From Magnaporthiopsis rhizophila (lineage: Eukaryota > Ascomycota > Sordariomycetes > Magnaporthales > Magnaporthaceae): 64,000 bases of DNA. The stretch lies in assembly GCA_003049465.1 (NCBI GenBank), contig PYSS01000021.1:223311-287310 (forward strand), in the 5' to 3' direction. The notes beneath the pieces were generated by a model, which saw only the letters and a list, made by a program, of their open reading frames with translations, ran no database searches and had not been told where the DNA came from. Below are positions 43,901-56,880 of the stretch, in pieces. The stretch's first letter is position 1. Each line of letters starts with the position of its first letter. The translations under genes and the position numbers were made by a program.

Positions 43901-46420
43901 TGTGCTGGCAGCCACCGGTTTTTTTTTGGCGGCCCCGACTCAACGACCAGGCAGGCTTCTGCTTTCTGTTGAGGTCCCGACTCCTGACCACAGCAGCAGC
44001 GCACCGGGGCAGACCGGCTGTTGTGCGCTGCTGGACAGGCCGCCTCAACTGGCACAAATGTCGGAGTCACGGAGCTGCCCGACCAGCCGAGCCACATGAA
44101 CACAGCGGTGTTACCAGCCATGCAAAGTCCCCTCAACCCCTGTCCAAAGCTAATATCCAAGTTTTTTTTTTTTTTTCTTTTTACTACGCGACCTCGTGGG
44201 GATGGTGAGCATGACCGCAGAGCGCAACAATACCTCCGGCAATGTACTAGTACGTACCGGGCCCCTACCTAGCTCGCATGGCGTGCCCTAAGCGGAGGCG
44301 GGCTCGCAAATCGGGCACGACATCTGCTCATTTCGTTCATGCGCGTCGAAGGGGCTCTGATAATTGGAAATTGGAAAATCCGACCAACGCAACAACAAAT
44401 AAACCAAGCTATGGGAAATGTGCAAATGCGCATTCTAATGCAAGAGTGGATGGGCCGGCCGTGCACCTGAATCTTTGTCGGGTCGGCATCAGCCATCATG
44501 TCAAGAAGCCGCACGTCAATTTAACTGATTCAGAGGCGTTCACGATCAGGGACGTTTTGCAGGGACCCCGGTTTGCTCTTGCATGCTGGTCGGTCATCCT
44601 AGGCTCGTTTAAACTAAATATCCCGAAACCAATAGTCGACCCCCCGGATCATCGCGAGACGTTCCCGGGAACTGTAAGAGAGGGCTGTCATGCAAAGTTC
44701 ATCTCCAATAATCGACAATCAACCCCGCCGTCACAAATCAAGTGTGTGGATTTCCGCGGCAGCCGGGGCTTGCAAAGCACAAACCGGAAGCCATCCACGT
44801 GATTGCCCATGGTTCATATACCATACCTAGGTGCCTCCATGAAAGTTTATTGGCGCTTTTAGCGAGCTGATCTGATGCGAAATGTCTCGGCACGGAGGTG
44901 GCAGCCATGGTATCCAAGCCGCCCGACCAGTCTTTTTCCACCTTCCGCTTGCGGGAGCGAACGGGAACAAGCTGACTGTACCCGCCTGCAGCCAGCCGAG
45001 ACAGCGAGATCTCGGGGGTTGGGGGAGGAGCTAGGTGTGGTCTAACCCTATCGACAGACCAGACAGCCAGACAGGACGCCCCTACCGCCAATATTATGCG
45101 CTGCTCAGCCTAGTCGATTATGCAAGTCATCCATCTCCACCCATCCTGCCTGCGTTCCCGTTTTGCTCCTCCCGGTGCCATCATTTGCTTAGTTCGGGAT
45201 TGCCAGAAAGCAAGAAGGGTGTCCTCGTTATTATTCCACGACGTTGAAACAGCAGAATGATGGAGAAGGGCTTGCTAGTGTAAACGTAAACCATGAAAGC
45301 CACGCCAGGGAAAATAGGAAAAAGGAAAACGCCCCTCGCTCGGACAAGGGTGGAGGATGCCACACTCCGCGTGCGCCTTCATCACATCGGTTGGATTGCG
45401 CCGCTCGGCTACCTAGAGCCGTTGCGTGCACGTAATCATCTCGGTAAGGAAACGCCACGAAAGGAAAGCACGGGTTCCTGCGGATCGCCCGATGCAGACC
45501 TGAGGCGTTGGTTCGATAAAGGATTTTGCTTTTGTTCTTCTTTCTTTCTTTTCTCTCGTCCCTCTTTCATCTTTTTATACCGCTGCTGCTGGCTGGTGGC
45601 GCAGCCGCGTCAACCGCTTGCGCCGCACGAAGGATTCTGCCTCGGTAGGGGAAGCCCGGTGAGGTCTTGTTTTTATTTATTTCTTTTTTCTTTCTTTTAC
45701 TTCTGGAAGCATTTTGATGGCCGACAATATCGGATGGATAAGCCGCAGAAGGATTTTGCAGAGATTGATTGATGGCTCGGACTTTCTCCATGTGACGACA
45801 GGGCGAAGAATATATTAACTGACCACCAACAGCGCACCTTTTTTGCTTTCCCTGAGTGATACGTTGATACACCTGTGCCATACCTGGACATCATCCCCAG
45901 ACCGAGCCCCCTTATTTGCCTGCTTTGCGAGGCGAGGACGTGGGAACCCAGTCGGGCGGGCAGGGCTGTGACGCAGCTCTCTTTTGAACTCGTCAACCTC
46001 CTCGACTTGTGGTTCCTAGGCAGTTAGGGGTGGCCCTGCTACCCTAGTGCTTGCCCCTGTTTTGACCTGGTCGATCGCTGGCTTTCTCGGCGAAAGCGCC
46101 GGGTCACCAGCAAACATCAGCATCCTTGTCGGCATTATCTCTCCTCTCTTTTTTTTTCTTTGCTTTTTTCTTTCCTTTTTCTTCCAGCTCTCGTTTTAGC
46201 TTCGCCTCTCACGATCTCGTCATCCGCTTTTCTTTCTTTTTTCTTCTTTTCATTTATCCTCCGCTCGCGTAGGTCGGCAAAGGCTCTTTTTGGTCATTTT
46301 ACCGAGCCCCAGAAGGGCTGCAGGTCCCGTTCTTTTTGTTTTGTTTTTTGCCCCTCCTCGATTCCTTCCGCCGCGGAGGACAGGCAAACTCCATGCTGTC
46401 ATCCCTTTGTCAGCAAAGAC

Positions 46421-46449
46421 AAAAAAAAAAAAAAAAAAAAAAAAAAAAN
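46421..46449. repeat. Poly-A tract ending in N
   Basis: 28 A followed by one N at 46449; the sequence changes composition right after the N, suggesting a contig join. Confidence 0.8.
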
Positions 46450-47313
46450 GACTTGAGGGGACGGGGAGACGTGCCGGGCCCGTGTCGCCTCCACCTTGTG
46501 CTCAATCCGAGGCTGACCTCCCGTTGGGCCGAGCGGCCTGTCCTCGGCCCACCCAGGCTGCGACTGTATGTACTGTAGAACACTCCGTAGCCAGTCCAAT
46601 CTCAGGGCCTCAGAGCTCGTGTTTTCGGGCGTACCACCCGGTGGGCCACCTGCCTGCCCCCAGTGTATAGCCTTCTCCAACTGAGGTTACATGCGACGGC
46701 ACCTGTTGAGACCCGTGAAGGTGCCCTAGTGCGGTCATGCTCCGCAAAAAGGGGGCAAGACGAACGTGAGGCCGATGCACTGCGACCGTGACAGAAGCGT
46801 CTTGTGCGGTCGCATCTCACCCCAAGGGCTCCTCCTCGTCCGGAGGTCCACCGTTCCACCAGTGATCCCAACGGATTGTTTGGTTCGGAGCTCTTTCCAG
46901 CGTGGAGTTTTTTCTTTAGCGACCCAAGAAAACTGAGAAAACTCTACATAAACCTTGAGGGGAAGGAGGGGGTTTTTCGGAGTCTTTCCCTCCTGGTACA
47001 TACTATAAGAAGGGGCCCGCCGGATCGTTTGGGCGCTCATCCCTCAACGAGGGCGCGCATGGACTCAGTGGAGAGCGGCTTGTTTGAGAAAATAACGATA
47101 AAAAAATAAGGAGGGCGGGAAATGGTCCGTGAGGAGGACAAAGCTTTCTAGCCATGCCATGCCATGCCGCTGGAAACGTCGCAACGTCGCTAGGTGGCGG
47201 GGCGTTGTATGTTGGTGCTTTTTTGCATGATGGTTTTGATCGTACCGCGAGATATCAGGGTCATGCAGGAATCGGTGGGGTCTGGGTGAGTTGATGGTGG
47301 CATGCACGAACGA

Positions 47314-47314
47314 G

Positions 47315-47340
<26 letters not shown>
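47314..47340. repeat. Poly-A tract
   Basis: A homopolymer of 27 A with no interruption. Confidence 0.8.
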
Positions 47341-47345
<5 letters not shown>

Positions 47346-50270
47346 TGCTACAGAGTACAGTATCACTAGTGTACAGTTTGTAATGCGCGGACTAGGGTGT
47401 TCGAACATTTGGAGTTGCTGAAGGTGGTTCTCTCTAGAAGGGAAAGGAAACCGTTACAATATGTGCAGCGCTAACAAAGGAGTCTGTCGATCTATTTCCA
47501 CGTTGATTCTCGTCACCAGTGGGCTCTCCCACACAACTGGGTCGGCTAGGGATAACAACCTTTAGCTGACCGTCTCGGTAGCGAGTGACTGCGCCGTGCC
47601 TCAAATTTGTCTGACCCTCGTCCTCGGCGGCGGCTTCCGGGACCGGATCCCGAAGTGGCACCCTCCCTCCTCGGACGGGCGTCCGATGTCGTGATGAACT
47701 CGCCTCACCACCAGTCTCTCGCTTCTTTTTAGTCGCTTGGCGTTCTCCCTGGCTCGCCCCACCGATTCCTGCAGAGAAGACCACAGACCGGACAGAAGTC
47801 CTGCTCTCGCAGGGCCAACAACACTAGCAGTAGAGTGAGACTTCCCCGGCTCCACCACCACCCTGCTTCAGAGCCCGACTCCCCCCTCAAATTACGACGG
47901 ACGGGCCGATATGAGCGCTGTGGCAGGTACATAAGATCGGGTTGCGTGCATCCACTTCAAACAGGGCCAGGAGTGTTGTTGGATGGATACTAGACTGGAA
48001 TACCACAAACCTGCAACATGTGTGCGGACGGGGAGCGTTCTCGCTGGGCATGTGCCTTTTCCGCGCGGCCCGCCCGCGTGCGCGGCTCCTAGCCTCCCCA
48101 TACCATCACCCCACTGACGGCAGGCGCTCGGGAAATGCCTGTTCTTTTTGTCAACCTGAGAAACATTTTGACGTGGGAATCTCCGACGACGGTGCTGATC
48201 ACTGTCGAGTTTGAGCTTTTTGCTTTTTCTTTGGCTGGTTTCTATTTATTTTCCTTTCTTTAACTTTTTTTTTTTCACATCCCTGCTTTTATGACTGGTC
48301 TCTTCGCTTCGTTGGTGGAACTCAAGCCAAGATCTTCCCTCCCCTTCCCCTTCCCCTTCAACCACCTGACTGTGTAACATTCTCCCCTCCTCCCCCCTGC
48401 TAAAAGCACGAAGCTGAAAAGAGAGAAGGAAGAAACAAAAAAAAAAAAAAAAAGGCCCGCAAGCCCTGCCGTTTGCACCCGCATCGGCAAAGCTAACGAG
48501 ATGTGGAATGTTCCTCCGGGGGACTCCACTCAACTCCGTACGTCCTGTACTGTACATAGAAATTCTCTCACCGGCCCGGTTGGAAACTTTCTGGGCAGGT
48601 TTAGGCAGATGGCCCATGCCTGCCACGCTGTGGGGAAGAGGCTGGCGCGCTCCCCCTGCTTCAGTATGTACCGCTGTTGCTTGCCGGCCTCTATGTAACC
48701 ATCGTCAGCGGAGCCGCCTGGATGCTACTCAGCTATGGTCCGAGCTGGCGGCGGTTTTTTTAAGCTTGCTAGTGTACTTTGACGGGTGGGGAGAGAGTCA
48801 GGCAGCATTGCAATATAGTGGGCTGTTGATATTGCGGCTGGCCTGGCGGATGCGGACGGGGGACACTAACATATTGCATCAAGTCGGCGCTAAATTGCAA
48901 TGGGATCGTGACGACCTTGGCATCCTGCGGCCGGGCTGTTCCAGCGCAGAGGATGCACCAGTTTTCGTAGTGTGCCAAGTTCCCATTTGACAGCAACTTT
49001 GTCTTCATCTGTCCCGTGGTTTGATGCGGAAAGGCATACCAGGATCACCTCCAGCCGTAGTTTCGCCGCTCACCGTCCCGTGGGGCAGCCGACGATTGTA
49101 CGGGTAGATCATTGTGCTCTCTGAACAAGCTAGCATCCCCTTGTGAACCTGGATGTGAATCCCCCATGTGTCTCCTCATCTCGGCGAGCTGGTTCCGACG
49201 CTAACGAGTCCTGGTTCGGCCCGAGATTTATCTGGGGTTTCTATGTTGACGTCGCGGCTCATGACCACAACCGACACAGTAAATGTTAGGCATCTTTATA
49301 GAACACTATGTTGAAAAAGCGGCAAAAATGACGAGATTTGCCTGCTTAATCGTCCCTGTTGGCCTGTACTGTAGCACTACGATCAATCACACGTCCGCAC
49401 TATCATCCGGGGATCATATAGCGCCCCTGGCGAGAGCGCGGTATACATATCCAGTAGCCCCAATGAACCCGGGGGCCTAAAAGTCCTGCCGGAAAGCGTA
49501 GACAAGTCTAGCTGGACGTGGTGCCGCCGCGTCCCGTGTCGTCACTGCTAGATGCCGGGCAGGCCGTTGCGGATCCGTCTAGCCCGCCCCCGAGACCACG
49601 GCAAGCTCTATGAGTGTGATGCACAGAGAGCCTTAGGTACACGAACCAGTTGAAATTAGGTTTGCGTTTAGAGGTGCATGTAGTTAGTGGACGGGGCTCC
49701 GTGATTGGCGGAACCGAAGCTAGGCGTTCGGACGCCGGTGTCAACCTCGCTGCGGGTGTTGTATGTTGAGTGGTTGGAGCACCACCTAGGGCTGGTTCTG
49801 GGAGACTCCGGCGGCGACTAAATCTCGGCCGTTTCCGTCTTTCGAAGAGTGTATATACAGATCACTCGTCGTCCTTGGGTCCATCTGACTAACAAGATAC
49901 CATGGAAAGGAATGGGTATGGTCTCTTAGAATGCTTCAGTATGATGAGTAAGTAAGTGCCTAGGTACCTAGATATTCGGCTGTGCGTCATGGGCTGCCCG
50001 AGTCCAAGATGTCACATCAGATGCCATGGCGGGATTTGTATCGTGTAGTCTGCGTCAAGGCGGAGAGGCCAAAACAAGCAATGTATACTAGACTACTAAA
50101 AATCACCATCCAATGGCAGATCGGTCATCACTGTGATAGAGAAAGCCCAACAAAAGAAGCGAGAGATGAGGTGATATAAGAAGTACAAAAGGTCAGCGCC
50201 CTGACTGGCCGGCCTCGGTGGACATCGGGAATGCCCGCCAGGTGGTTGGCCATTTTAGTAAAGACGCGGC

Positions 50271-52115
50271 TCACGCCTTTTCGCGGTCGGATAGAGAAGC
50301 CTTGAAAGCCTCTAGCTCTTTCAGCACCTCTCTCAGTGGCGGCCGCTGGGCAGAGGCGTCAACCTGCTTGAGCTTGTCCAGGTCGGCCCCACGGCCCTGT
50401 TTGTCCAGGTAGAGGCCGTTCTCCTTGAGCTCGTTCGTCCACCACTTCTTAGCTAGCCGTCGCAGCTCCTGCTGCGATACAACATCGCCACTCTTGAGGA
50501 CGACTCGGCTGCTGACGCGGGCGATCATGTCGCTCCAAGCCGGCCGTCGACCGGCCGTGCAGCGGTCGATCAGGTCGCGCATCGCGGCTGGGGTCCGATT
50601 GTACTCGGGGAACTCGATCTCGGGTTCCCGGCGGTACGACTGCCAAACAGCGCCGCGCTTCGGGGCTGCCATGCCCTCGAACAGACACCAAAGCACGCGC
50701 CCGAGCATGTAGACCTCGGCGGCCTCCTGCTGGGCCGGCGTCAGGGCCTTCCAGGCGAGGTTGTACCCGTGGGATGGGTTTTTGTATTCGTGGTTGTAGT
50801 ACAGGTCCTCCCAATCGGGCACCAGCTGCTTCAGCAGCTCCGCGTAGCCCGTCCGCAGCTCGTCACCAATGGTCGGCTCGGAGTCGTGCCCCGTGAACTC
50901 GGACGGGTCGTCACAGGCGAGGATGCGCAAGAACTCGATGTTGTTGACCTCGGGCGACCCAAACTCGCACCAGACGCCGCGCTGCTCAAAGTCAACCATG
51001 ACGGCGTCGCCAGCCTCGGAGAGTACGACGTTGTCGAGACGGAGGTCTGGGTAGTACGTCTTGGCCTCCTCCCGGATATGGATCAGGGCTGATGTGAGCT
51101 GGGTCGCCCACTTCACCTGGTCCGCCAGCCTCAGCTGGCCGTGGATCCTCATGCAGGGTATATGGTCCCGGATGGAGCTGGTCCGATGATAGAAGAGCGT
51201 GAAGCCGACGATGCCTGTTTTGTTTCCGAAATTGTTCTGTTTCGTGACGAGATGCAGGGGCCGTGCCACGATGTTCGGATGTGGCGGCATTTTCAGGAGG
51301 ACCTTAAGCTCATGATATAGATATCTATTTGAGCTCGAGAGGGCCTTGAGGATGAGCAAGCCATCGTGGTTGTCATCGTGGCCGTCAGCACCGCTTCCTG
51401 GCCCAGTCGTCTGCCGCACGACGCAGACGCTGTCGTGCAGCTGCGTCACGAACTCGAGATCGACGAGAGAGATGGACGGAGGGAATTCTGCCGGCGGAAT
51501 ATCCCACATGGACGACAGGTCCGAGACGGAGAGCATGCGCAGCTCGAGCTCGTGGTTGGGGTCAGTGCTGATACGGATTTTGGCGACGTCCAGCTCGAGA
51601 TTTTCAAAGATGATCTTGGTACCAAAGGGTTCCTTGCGAAAGAGGTGGTCGAGCACATTGAGCTTGCCGGCTTCGATGAGGCTCGAGGCCCACAAGTGCA
51701 GGGCTCGTACTATGTGTCTCGCAATGCCCAGACGGTTGACCCTGGCGGCATCTTTGGTGTGGAAGGCCCTGTCGAGGTCGAGCAGGGAGCGGAGGATGGG
51801 GGAGGTCTTGCCCAGATACTCGGCGACAAAGACGTCTATCCGCAAGGGGGGGATCTTCTCCAGAAAGAGCGGGATGGCATAGTACTGGGTGCCGAGGCCG
51901 GCGGACCCGTCGATTCGCCAGAGCGGCGGGCTGGGGAAGTCGAGGCTGTCGATGCGGTTCTTGGGATTAAGCTGGGAGCCGGCCCAGTCCAAGGCGAGAT
52001 CGGCCTGGTCCCCCGAGCCGACGGGCGGCGTTTCGGATCCTTCCGGAATCGCCTCCTGGGAGAAGGCGGCCGTAGGATGGACAATGGCATGGATTGCCAA
52101 GGAGTCCAGGTCCAT
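50271..52115 (-). CDS. Divergent protein-kinase-like protein
   Basis: A 614-residue intronless protein from the ATG at 52115 (MDLDSLAIHAI); the open frame before it lacks an ATG. Residues 1-220 have no domain I recognise but include IPLFLEKIPPLRIDVFVAEYLG. A kinase-like domain spans about 225-560. Catalytic positions can be placed: K257 (GLLILKAL), E269 in helix C (YLYHELKVLLKM), D357 and N362 in the catalytic loop YYPDLRLDNVVL, and D375 in VDFEQRG. The canonical HRD reads YPD and DFG reads DFE, so the Mg-binding Asp and catalytic Asp remain but the surrounding motifs are altered. Activation segment: VWCEFGSPEVNNIEFLRIL. Similar kinase-like genes are common in Sordariomycete genomes and some lie near incompatibility genes, but no function can be claimed. 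Confidence 0.85.
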   Translation of the reverse strand: MDLDSLAIHAIVHPTAAFSQEAIPEGSETPPVGSGDQADLALDWAGSQLNPKNRIDSLDFPSPPLWRIDGSAGLGTQYYAIPLFLEKIPPLRIDVFVAEYLGKTSPILRSLLDLDRAFHTKDAARVNRLGIARHIVRALHLWASSLIEAGKLNVLDHLFRKEPFGTKIIFENLELDVAKIRISTDPNHELELRMLSVSDLSSMWDIPPAEFPPSISLVDLEFVTQLHDSVCVVRQTTGPGSGADGHDDNHDGLLILKALSSSNRYLYHELKVLLKMPPHPNIVARPLHLVTKQNNFGNKTGIVGFTLFYHRTSSIRDHIPCMRIHGQLRLADQVKWATQLTSALIHIREEAKTYYPDLRLDNVVLSEAGDAVMVDFEQRGVWCEFGSPEVNNIEFLRILACDDPSEFTGHDSEPTIGDELRTGYAELLKQLVPDWEDLYYNHEYKNPSHGYNLAWKALTPAQQEAAEVYMLGRVLWCLFEGMAAPKRGAVWQSYRREPEIEFPEYNRTPAAMRDLIDRCTAGRRPAWSDMIARVSSRVVLKSGDVVSQQELRRLAKKWWTNELKENGLYLDKQGRGADLDKLKQVDASAQRPPLREVLKELEAFKASLSDREKA

Positions 52116-55100
52116 TTTCGATAGCCGGGCCGTGTCTAGCAGGGAGGATCTGCGTTTTGGCCTGGTGTGTGGGACGATGGAGGAGGGGAGAGAGGGGAGG
52201 GATTTGAATGGAGGGGTTACTTTCGCTTCGCTTAGGACCGCACGGCGCACAGCAGGAAAAAAAAGTGAGGGCAAGCGGAAAATCGAAAGGGCGGCCCGCG
52301 ATACAAAAGAGATCTACAGGGTCTTGCGCCAGCAGTGTATCCTGGTGAAAAACCAGGCGCGGTTTCGAGGTAGATGGATACCAGGCTGCGTCGAAAACTA
52401 CCTCAGACACATACAGGTATCTGAGCTGGACTGGCCGGGAGGCTGCAGATGATCGTTCCGGGCTACCCTCCGATCGACCCTGTCAGGCAGGTGGGTGCAG
52501 GCGCGGAGTGGCAGTGACGATAACAATTGATTTGTAAGATATGGTCGAAGATCACTTGTATAGATGAGGGCTTCAGATCTCAAAGATGGTGCCATCTGGG
52601 TTACGAGTGGATGGGTGCCTCTGGGTACAGAGGTATGAAGGAGCGGGACGGGGCGGACGAACTGGAGGAACCTGGGCCGGTGGAAGTCGGGACTGGGCTC
52701 GGGACAGAGGCCGTCGGCATGGAGACTCGGGGCCCCTTTAGATCTGGGGGCCAGGAGCCGTAGTATGTCCTCCTCCTCTGCTGAGCCGAGTGCCAAGCTA
52801 CGACGGTCCGGGAGCCCCGCGATCCGGGGAAGCGTAGCCCAGACCGTACGTCTTGCTTAAAGTGGCTGTCATGACCCAGTCCGCAACAGGAAATTCCCTG
52901 CCTGTCACAGACGTCTGAGTCGGGCGGTCGGATGTCGCCGACAGGGAAGGCCATGTAGGTAAATGTGGGGCGGGGTAGACAATGGATCTTGGCTCAGGTA
53001 CGGATTCTTTCAAGATAGGCGCTCACTGAGCACCTACAGCCGACGGTTTCGTGATACCTGGTACAGGTACGGGTCCTTGGCATCTGCCTCGAGATCGGTT
53101 CAATGCTACGCAGCAGCATCAAGGGATTGAGCTCAACTTTGATTGCCGGGCTGGGCGGCGACACAAGCCCGTCATAATGACAGGATTGTGAGCAGGCAGC
53201 TCGATCCACGGGTCTGGTTGCCGGGGGGAATGGACGGGAGGGCACTGAGGCCGCAGTGGGGTGGATGCAGACGCTGCTACATTGCGGGTTCGCCTGTCGC
53301 GGTTAAGCCCCTCCGGCAAGAGGTCATCCCGCCTTTGCTGTCTCGCATGCGCGAGCCAAAACAAACAAACACCCTAGTGGGAAACAAAAGCGCTACAAGA
53401 CTGCAAGCGCTCCTGGTTTGCGACGCCGCCGCCGGGCTGGATGATCGTGGTCAACGTTGAGAAGAACAGGGACCGAGCCAGTCAGCCTCATGTGGTGATG
53501 ACGGAGGCGCGTACAAGCGGGGCACGCAAAAGCAGCCCAATAAGGCATCATGGTCAATGGCCACTTTCGCCAACATCAACGCTAACGTACCAGGTCTATC
53601 CTGGCTTCCGAATGCAACTGAATTCAAATCCAGACATCGCCGCCTTCACGCTCCTCCGATCCCAGTGCGGCTGGGGCCCGTTGTTGCGGATAGCATGTAT
53701 GATGCCGCAGACGGCCTGGGGACCCTAATCCAGCTTTCATGTGCTGATTGTGCGTGGGGAGCTGGGAGGAGACCCTCCCTCGCCTCTTGCTACGGGTTCC
53801 ATTTCCCTCTCTCTTCCGTCTAGTGCCCAATCGGTCTAGACGCGTCCTCGGAACCTGCCCTCACGTCGTACCATGATCTCTGCCTACGGGAGCCGGCATA
53901 CTACTCACGGGACCGAGGGCGGTTCTATTGACCACCAGAGGCTCGAGCCGGCCGGTGCCCTTTCAATTCCCGGGTCAGGGAGACGCTTGCCCGGACTCTT
54001 CCTGCCGCAGGCTTAACCCCGGGCTCCATCTAAGTATCTAGGTATATGTACCGTGCTTGCGTTGGCAGACATTTAACAGATTGGTTGATATGCTGCCGCC
54101 GTTTGCGCCTTTCCGCTGTTTGTGAGGTGGAACAGACCGCGGCCCGGGCAACAGAAGTCGGCGGCCGCCTGGCTTGGGTTACTGTGTGATCCCACGCAAC
54201 GGCCTCCTCATCTCGGCTGGCAACGCATACCGTTGATTGAATCCATGGGTCGGGCTCGAGAGCAGGCCCGGTAATCCTATTCCGTCTCAAAGATCAAGTA
54301 TGACCGGAATCACGGGCAGCGCCTCCCTCGGCTACCCCAAGGAAATCCGACCAGCACCCTCCCACCCTCCTCGAAGCCCTCGTCTCGCTCCAACAATCAC
54401 ACCTCACCTACTAGGAGATGATCGTCTGAGGGGTAGGCTGAGGTTTGGTGGAGCACAATAGAGATGTACCACGGATTGCCGTTGTCTCGTGATGGGTCGG
54501 CGCTTCGCATCATATGCCGTTGCGCTCTGCCGGGCGGTCGGGTCGGTTACACAAGTGCCAAATCCCCCGCTTCCACAAAGCTGTCCTACCTGGTGAGACG
54601 TAGACACGCTGGTGCGAATTTGATCGGGCTGTCGTCGTGTACGGGTGTCGCCGCTGTAGGAGCTGCCATCACGAGAACGCATTGCGGCTTTCGTATAGGC
54701 CCTTTAAGCGTGTGTATGTGTGTGTTGTGCTTACCTGCGTCCTGCAGACCGTTCAGGGGTGTCTTCTTTTTTTTTTTTTTTTTTTTGCCCAAGTGGTGGA
54801 AAGCTGTAGGCGTGCTGCAAGATCTGCTGTTTTCAGGATGCAGCCGTTGGTCTGCCAAGTCGTCGTGTGTGCTGGCGTGGCGCGGCGCCAAATAAGAAGA
54901 CCCGAAGCGGCCGATTAGAAATGCGGCTTACCTTGGCGATCCCTCGACTTTCTTTTTCAAAAGTCGGGGAAATGCGTGTGGGGCGAGATATCAGTGACAG
55001 ACACTAGGGGATGGGATGGGAACGTTGATGGGATGGCAGCTTTTCGGTGGCAGGGATGATAGTGCCGAATGTAGGCGCTTGCTGGGACGGCAGCGAGGGG

Positions 55101-56861
55101 ATACATACACACACGTTGACCCCAAGTTTGGTGTATCGGTCATTTGTGACAGGAAATGATGGCCGCTGCCGAGTCGAGGAGAGGCGAGCCGTCCACCGTG
55201 TGAGCCAGCTAGCCATGGTCCTCGACCTTCTCACACGGGAGCAGCCACACGACGACGCAGCCGACCTAGCGCACGCTAGTGCGGCCACCGTTGAAAATAG
55301 CTCGGTTGTGCATTGGTCGCCGGATGACTGACAGATGGGTTGGGTGTGTCATGGTCTTGGGTTGGGCTTTCAGACGGGCGCCATTTTACGACTAGGCTTC
55401 CTCCGGATGCATCTCATGGTTCCGATATGGCAGCCGTACATATGCCTGGTCGTCAATTGAGACGAATTTAGCTGAAGAAGCAAGGGATGAAAGAACCCAT
55501 ATCATAAAAAGGCCTTGTTAACTGTTGGTAATCATGATCTCTTTTTGATGTGGTCATAGCACGTCGTCGAAATTACGATGTTCGTTTAGGTACATACATG
55601 AATCGTTTGAGCGTTAAAAGTTTTTGCACGTGAAGCTGGCAGGCTCCAACGGTCAGGCAGCCGACAAAGCTCATAGGGTAAAACCCAACGTCAAGCTAGC
55701 CGACATGGAATAGCAGTTGCACCAGACCACCATCCCTCGCTACCACCTCCATATCTATGTGCGTGTTCCCCGTCAATGCAACACCTCATTGGCCGGCTGA
55801 CAAAAGCCACGGTCCGCCGACAACCCTCAGCATTTTGTGCACGCCAAGCGGTCAGAGTTTGAACATGGTCTAGACCCCTGTCGCTAGCCGGGAGCCTGAC
55901 TGCACAGAAGGCCCGGAGATAGGCACGATGGCGCCGATGAGGAGATAAATACAAGGAAAGAAAAGAAACATGATAGCAAACAGCGCACGCAGACAGAGTT
56001 TGGCATGGGGTGACTGCCACGTGGAATGGGGTCAAATGATCGATTCTCCTTCCCAGCACAGCATGCTGGCTGCAGGCGAATGTTACACGTCCGTCTTGGG
56101 GGAGGGAGACACAAGAGGAAAGGCATCCAGTGGACGTGCGAAAGCCCGGGCTTCTCGGATGGTGGGTGGCCCATTCTGGAGCGAGAGAGGAACAGGGGTC
56201 GCACAGGCGGTAAGTCGGGCGGGCTGCCGAGAAAACATGGGTCGCATCCATGAGTGATGAGGTGCAGCAAATGGAAGAAGATGGATGGATGGCTCGCGAG
56301 CATCCCCCCGGGGCGCAGTGGGGCTCGCCATGGGGAAGGTCGGGGTAGAGCAGGCATACAGAACACGCAGATGGTGGCGGCAGGGCCACGACACGATGGA
56401 CAGCCCAATCCACCTCGACGCTGTGGCCGCCCGACGCATGACAACGAAGACAACGGCAAGCCGCATTGCTTCGCCTCCTTCTGCCTTTTTTTGCAAAGCG
56501 CGGAGCTGCGATCTCGTCTGACATGCACCGTCGACCCCATTCACAAGACCATGCCAACTCCCCTCGTTCTCTCTTCGGCAGTCCGGTGGCCGTTCCTTCC
56601 TATCGCTCCCTCTCATCCGACGCGCGCGTGCTTGCATCGCGACTGCCCAGGTGGGTATAACGCCCACGATTTGTAAGGAGCGAACCATGTCAAGGTTGCC
56701 CCATAACAGCACAACAGCAGCTGCCCCGCTGACAGCACGGACCGGCAGATGGGAAGGAGCAAGGTCCCCGCGGTTTGAGATCACGGCATTGATCCCCAGA
56801 ATGGGCAATTAGGTTTGCTGCTGCTGCGCCCAGACCTGAACGTCTGGTACCTAACAGGTTC

Positions 56862-56880
56862 ACCTACCTTGGTAGGTACC
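56862..56880. repeat. Inverted repeat ACCTACC-TT-GGTAGGT
   Basis: Perfect seven-base arms around TT, continuing into GTACC; one of several GGTAGGTACC-type elements in the deserts. Confidence 0.7.

Larger units (their letters stand above)
41000..50270. other. 9.3-kb gene desert between the receptor and kinase-like genes
   Basis: I could not support a gene in this stretch on either strand. Open frames of 100-215 codons overlap each other in several frames, lack domains and are rich in Arg/Pro/Ser. The plus strand at 41280-41640 is G/A-rich, so the receptor's sense strand is C/T-rich there, consistent with a long leader. The stretch also has homopolymers (44161-44180, 46421-46449 with N at 46449, 47314-47340, 48431-48452), CCTT-type runs near 48330-48360, and several TAGGTACC-type palindromes. 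Confidence 0.6.

Noticed and set aside
44278..44802. Open frame of 174 codons on the plus strand in the first desert
   Set aside because: No domain, no conserved-looking helix, and no splice-linked neighbour; codon composition does not match the real genes.
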